NCBI GenBank assembly: GCA_013152695.1
Contig: JAADFV010000161.1
Location: 1-5,967 of the forward strand
DNA: 5,967 nt
Direction of reading: 5' to 3'
From: Chloroflexota bacterium
GTDB lineage: Bacteria; Chloroflexota; Anaerolineae; J102
In this document: one piece after another, positions 4,565 to 5,967 of the stretch
How the letters are laid out: the number at the start of each line of letters is the position of its first letter
Position numbering within the stretch: position 1 is the stretch's first letter
Position numbers and translations under genes: made by a program
The notes under the pieces: generated by a model
What the model was told of the DNA's origin: nothing
What the model saw: only the letters and a program-made list of their open reading frames with translations
Databases searched by the model: none

Positions 4565-5967
4565 ATGAACAAGCGTTATTCCCATCTTGCTGCGCTCATG
4601 TTGGCTGCAATGGTGTTATGCTGGCCAGCCTCACTCTGGGCGCAATCCTCCCCCAATGCCTGGCGCACATATAATCGCTTCGATGGTCTGGCCGGAAGCT
4701 GGTTTTACGATATTGTTCAAACAAAAGATGCTATTTGGGTAGCTTCTGATGAGGGAATAGCACGTTTCAATGGTGTATGGCAAACATTTACCTCCAATCC
4801 TAAGGCGCCACAGGGAGCGGTGCGGGCCCTGGCCGTGGATGCCCAGGGGCAACTATGGGCTGTTGCTGCCACGGGGTTAGCGAGGTATGATGGCCAGTGG
4901 CAGACGGCTGCTGCCAGGCGTGGCTTACCCGACACGAACGTTCTTTCTCTGCTGGACGGCCCCAATGGCCAGCTTTGGGCCGGTACTGATGCCGTGGTAT
5001 TTGTGTTACCGGCAGGACAAAAGCAATGGAAGGCCATGAACGACAGTCCGGTGGGGCTGCGCTTGTTGGTGGGTGAAAAGGATGTTTGGGCCAGTGATGG
5101 CTCCCGGCTCTTTTTGTGGCGAGATGCTCACTGGCAACGGCTTCCCCTGCTGTGGGAGGGCAAGGAATTTTCCATCCATATCACCGCTCTGGCCTCTGAT
5201 GGAGAGCAAGGTGTATGGTTGGGTACAGAACAGACAGGCCTCTTGTATGTGGCGGGGAATGGCGCTTTGCAGGAATGGTACCGAAGTGAAAGCAGTGCCC
5301 TTCCCAGTGATTACGTTACCTCTCTCTTTTTGGCTGAGGATGGTGCCCTCTGGGTAGGGTTCAATGGCGGCGGCGTAGGTATTCTGCATGACAAGCAGTG
5401 GCAACAGCTTACCAATGTCGACGGCCTTGCCGCAGATTTTGTCACAGCACTGTTTCAGGATGCTGACGGTATTTTCTGGTTTGGCACGGTGGCTGGCATT
5501 TCTCGCTACGACCCCCAAAGCTGGCAACGCTGGTCGGGGAAAGATAATGCCCCTGAGGCAATAGTCACCAGCTTCAGCCACGATCCGGCGGGCTATCTTT
5601 GGGTAACCACTCATGGTCAGGGTCTATTCCGTTTTGATGGGCATAGCTGGGAGCATTTTAGCGCCAGTACAGAACCTCCCGACCAGGCGTTGAGTCAATT
5701 CTTACCCACTGATTATTTCGATCTGGTGGCCAGCGATGCCAATCAGTTTTTACCGACCAACTTTTTAGAAGCAAGCTATATCGATCAACAAGGTGCCTTA
5801 TGGCTGGGCACGTCTGAGGCGGGGGTTTTGCGTTATGCCGGGGGTGAGCTCAGTCAATGGACCATGGAGGATGGCTTGGCGAGTGATACTGTCGTCGCCA
5901 TCGCCCAAACTCCGGATGGAGTGATGTGGTTTGCCACCTATCGTCAGGGACTCAGCCGCTGGGACGG
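4565..5967 (+). CDS. Secreted multi-blade propeller protein, N-terminal part (runs off right edge)
   Basis: The frame is open from ATG 4565 to the right edge: 467 complete codons and no stop. Residues 1-26 form a Sec signal peptide: N2-K3-R4 basic start, a hydrophobic core about 8-20, and likely cleavage after Ala26 in SLWA-Q. Cys19 lacks a lipobox, so it is not a lipoprotein. The rest is a tandem series of ~40-residue units of the form D..G.LW.GT..G..R.DG..W, with the key Trp at 58, 98, 138, 175, 218, 263, 305, 346, 413 and 455. This is the pattern of two-component-regulator propeller repeats (Reg_prop type), which build beta-propeller sensor domains outside the membrane. Ten units exceed one seven-blade propeller, so a second one is probably under way. 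Known relatives often continue into a membrane helix and then a histidine kinase, GGDEF or other output domain, but that part is not visible here. The protein probably senses a ligand outside the membrane (inference). No Shine-Dalgarno sequence precedes the ATG. Confidence 0.88.
   Translation, partial: MNKRYSHLAALMLAAMVLCWPASLWAQSSPNAWRTYNRFDGLAGSWFYDIVQTKDAIWVASDEGIARFNGVWQTFTSNPKAPQGAVRALAVDAQGQLWAVAATGLARYDGQWQTAAARRGLPDTNVLSLLDGPNGQLWAGTDAVVFVLPAGQKQWKAMNDSPVGLRLLVGEKDVWASDGSRLFLWRDAHWQRLPLLWEGKEFSIHITALASDGEQGVWLGTEQTGLLYVAGNGALQEWYRSESSALPSDYVTSLFLAEDGALWVGFNGGGVGILHDKQWQQLTNVDGLAADFVTALFQDADGIFWFGTVAGISRYDPQSWQRWSGKDNAPEAIVTSFSHDPAGYLWVTTHGQGLFRFDGHSWEHFSASTEPPDQALSQFLPTDYFDLVASDANQFLPTNFLEASYIDQQGALWLGTSEAGVLRYAGGELSQWTMEDGLASDTVVAIAQTPDGVMWFATYRQGLSRWD

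Noticed and set aside
4717..5614. Minus-strand open frames of 106 and 202 codons opposite the propeller gene
   Set aside because: The + strand frame has a signal peptide and regular propeller repeats throughout this interval; the antisense translations show no domain or consistent composition.

Overview
The window looks like chromosomal DNA of moderate GC content from a free-living bacterium, most likely a member of the Chloroflexota (Anaerolineae/Caldilineae-like). Four things suggest this: the flavour of the leucyl-tRNA synthetase (two Cys-x2-Cys pairs in each zinc region), the seven-base degenerate intergenic repeats, the tryptophan-rich secreted propeller protein, and gene starts that mostly lack a Shine-Dalgarno sequence. 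The placement is an inference from remembered family resemblance, not from a search. All recognised genes are on the + strand.

Left part (1-3356): a compact run with a leucine theme. It holds the C-terminal half of a branched-chain amino acid aminotransferase (ilvE, cut by the left edge), a 109-residue single-domain cupin 4 bases later, and, 23 bases after that, a complete 839-residue leucyl-tRNA synthetase (leuS). The tight spacing suggests co-transcription. IlvE makes or degrades leucine, valine and isoleucine, and LeuS charges tRNA with leucine. The job of the cupin is unknown.

Middle (3357-4267): a 176-base spacer is largely built of degenerate seven-base repeats of two types, the first folding into a 9-bp inverted repeat. 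It is followed by a 244-residue conserved protein of unknown function that carries an FFLDDVY segment and resembles the 'FFLEELY motif' family.

Gap 4268-4564: this 297-base stretch has no ordinary gene but is rich in signals. It has a good sigma-70-like promoter (TTGACA-16-TATAGT), then the only strong Shine-Dalgarno sequence seen at a start in the window, in front of a seven-codon reading frame. Several perfect short- and long-range complementary segments (7+7+8+6 bp) are consistent with a structured RNA of about 200 nt. I could not match it to any RNA class I know. It is either an independent small RNA or a regulatory leader of the next gene, and it is the most interesting part of the window.

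Right part (4565-5967): the start of a secreted protein with a signal peptide and at least ten propeller-type repeats (two-component-regulator-propeller style). It runs off the right edge with at least 467 residues, so any signalling output domain lies outside the window.
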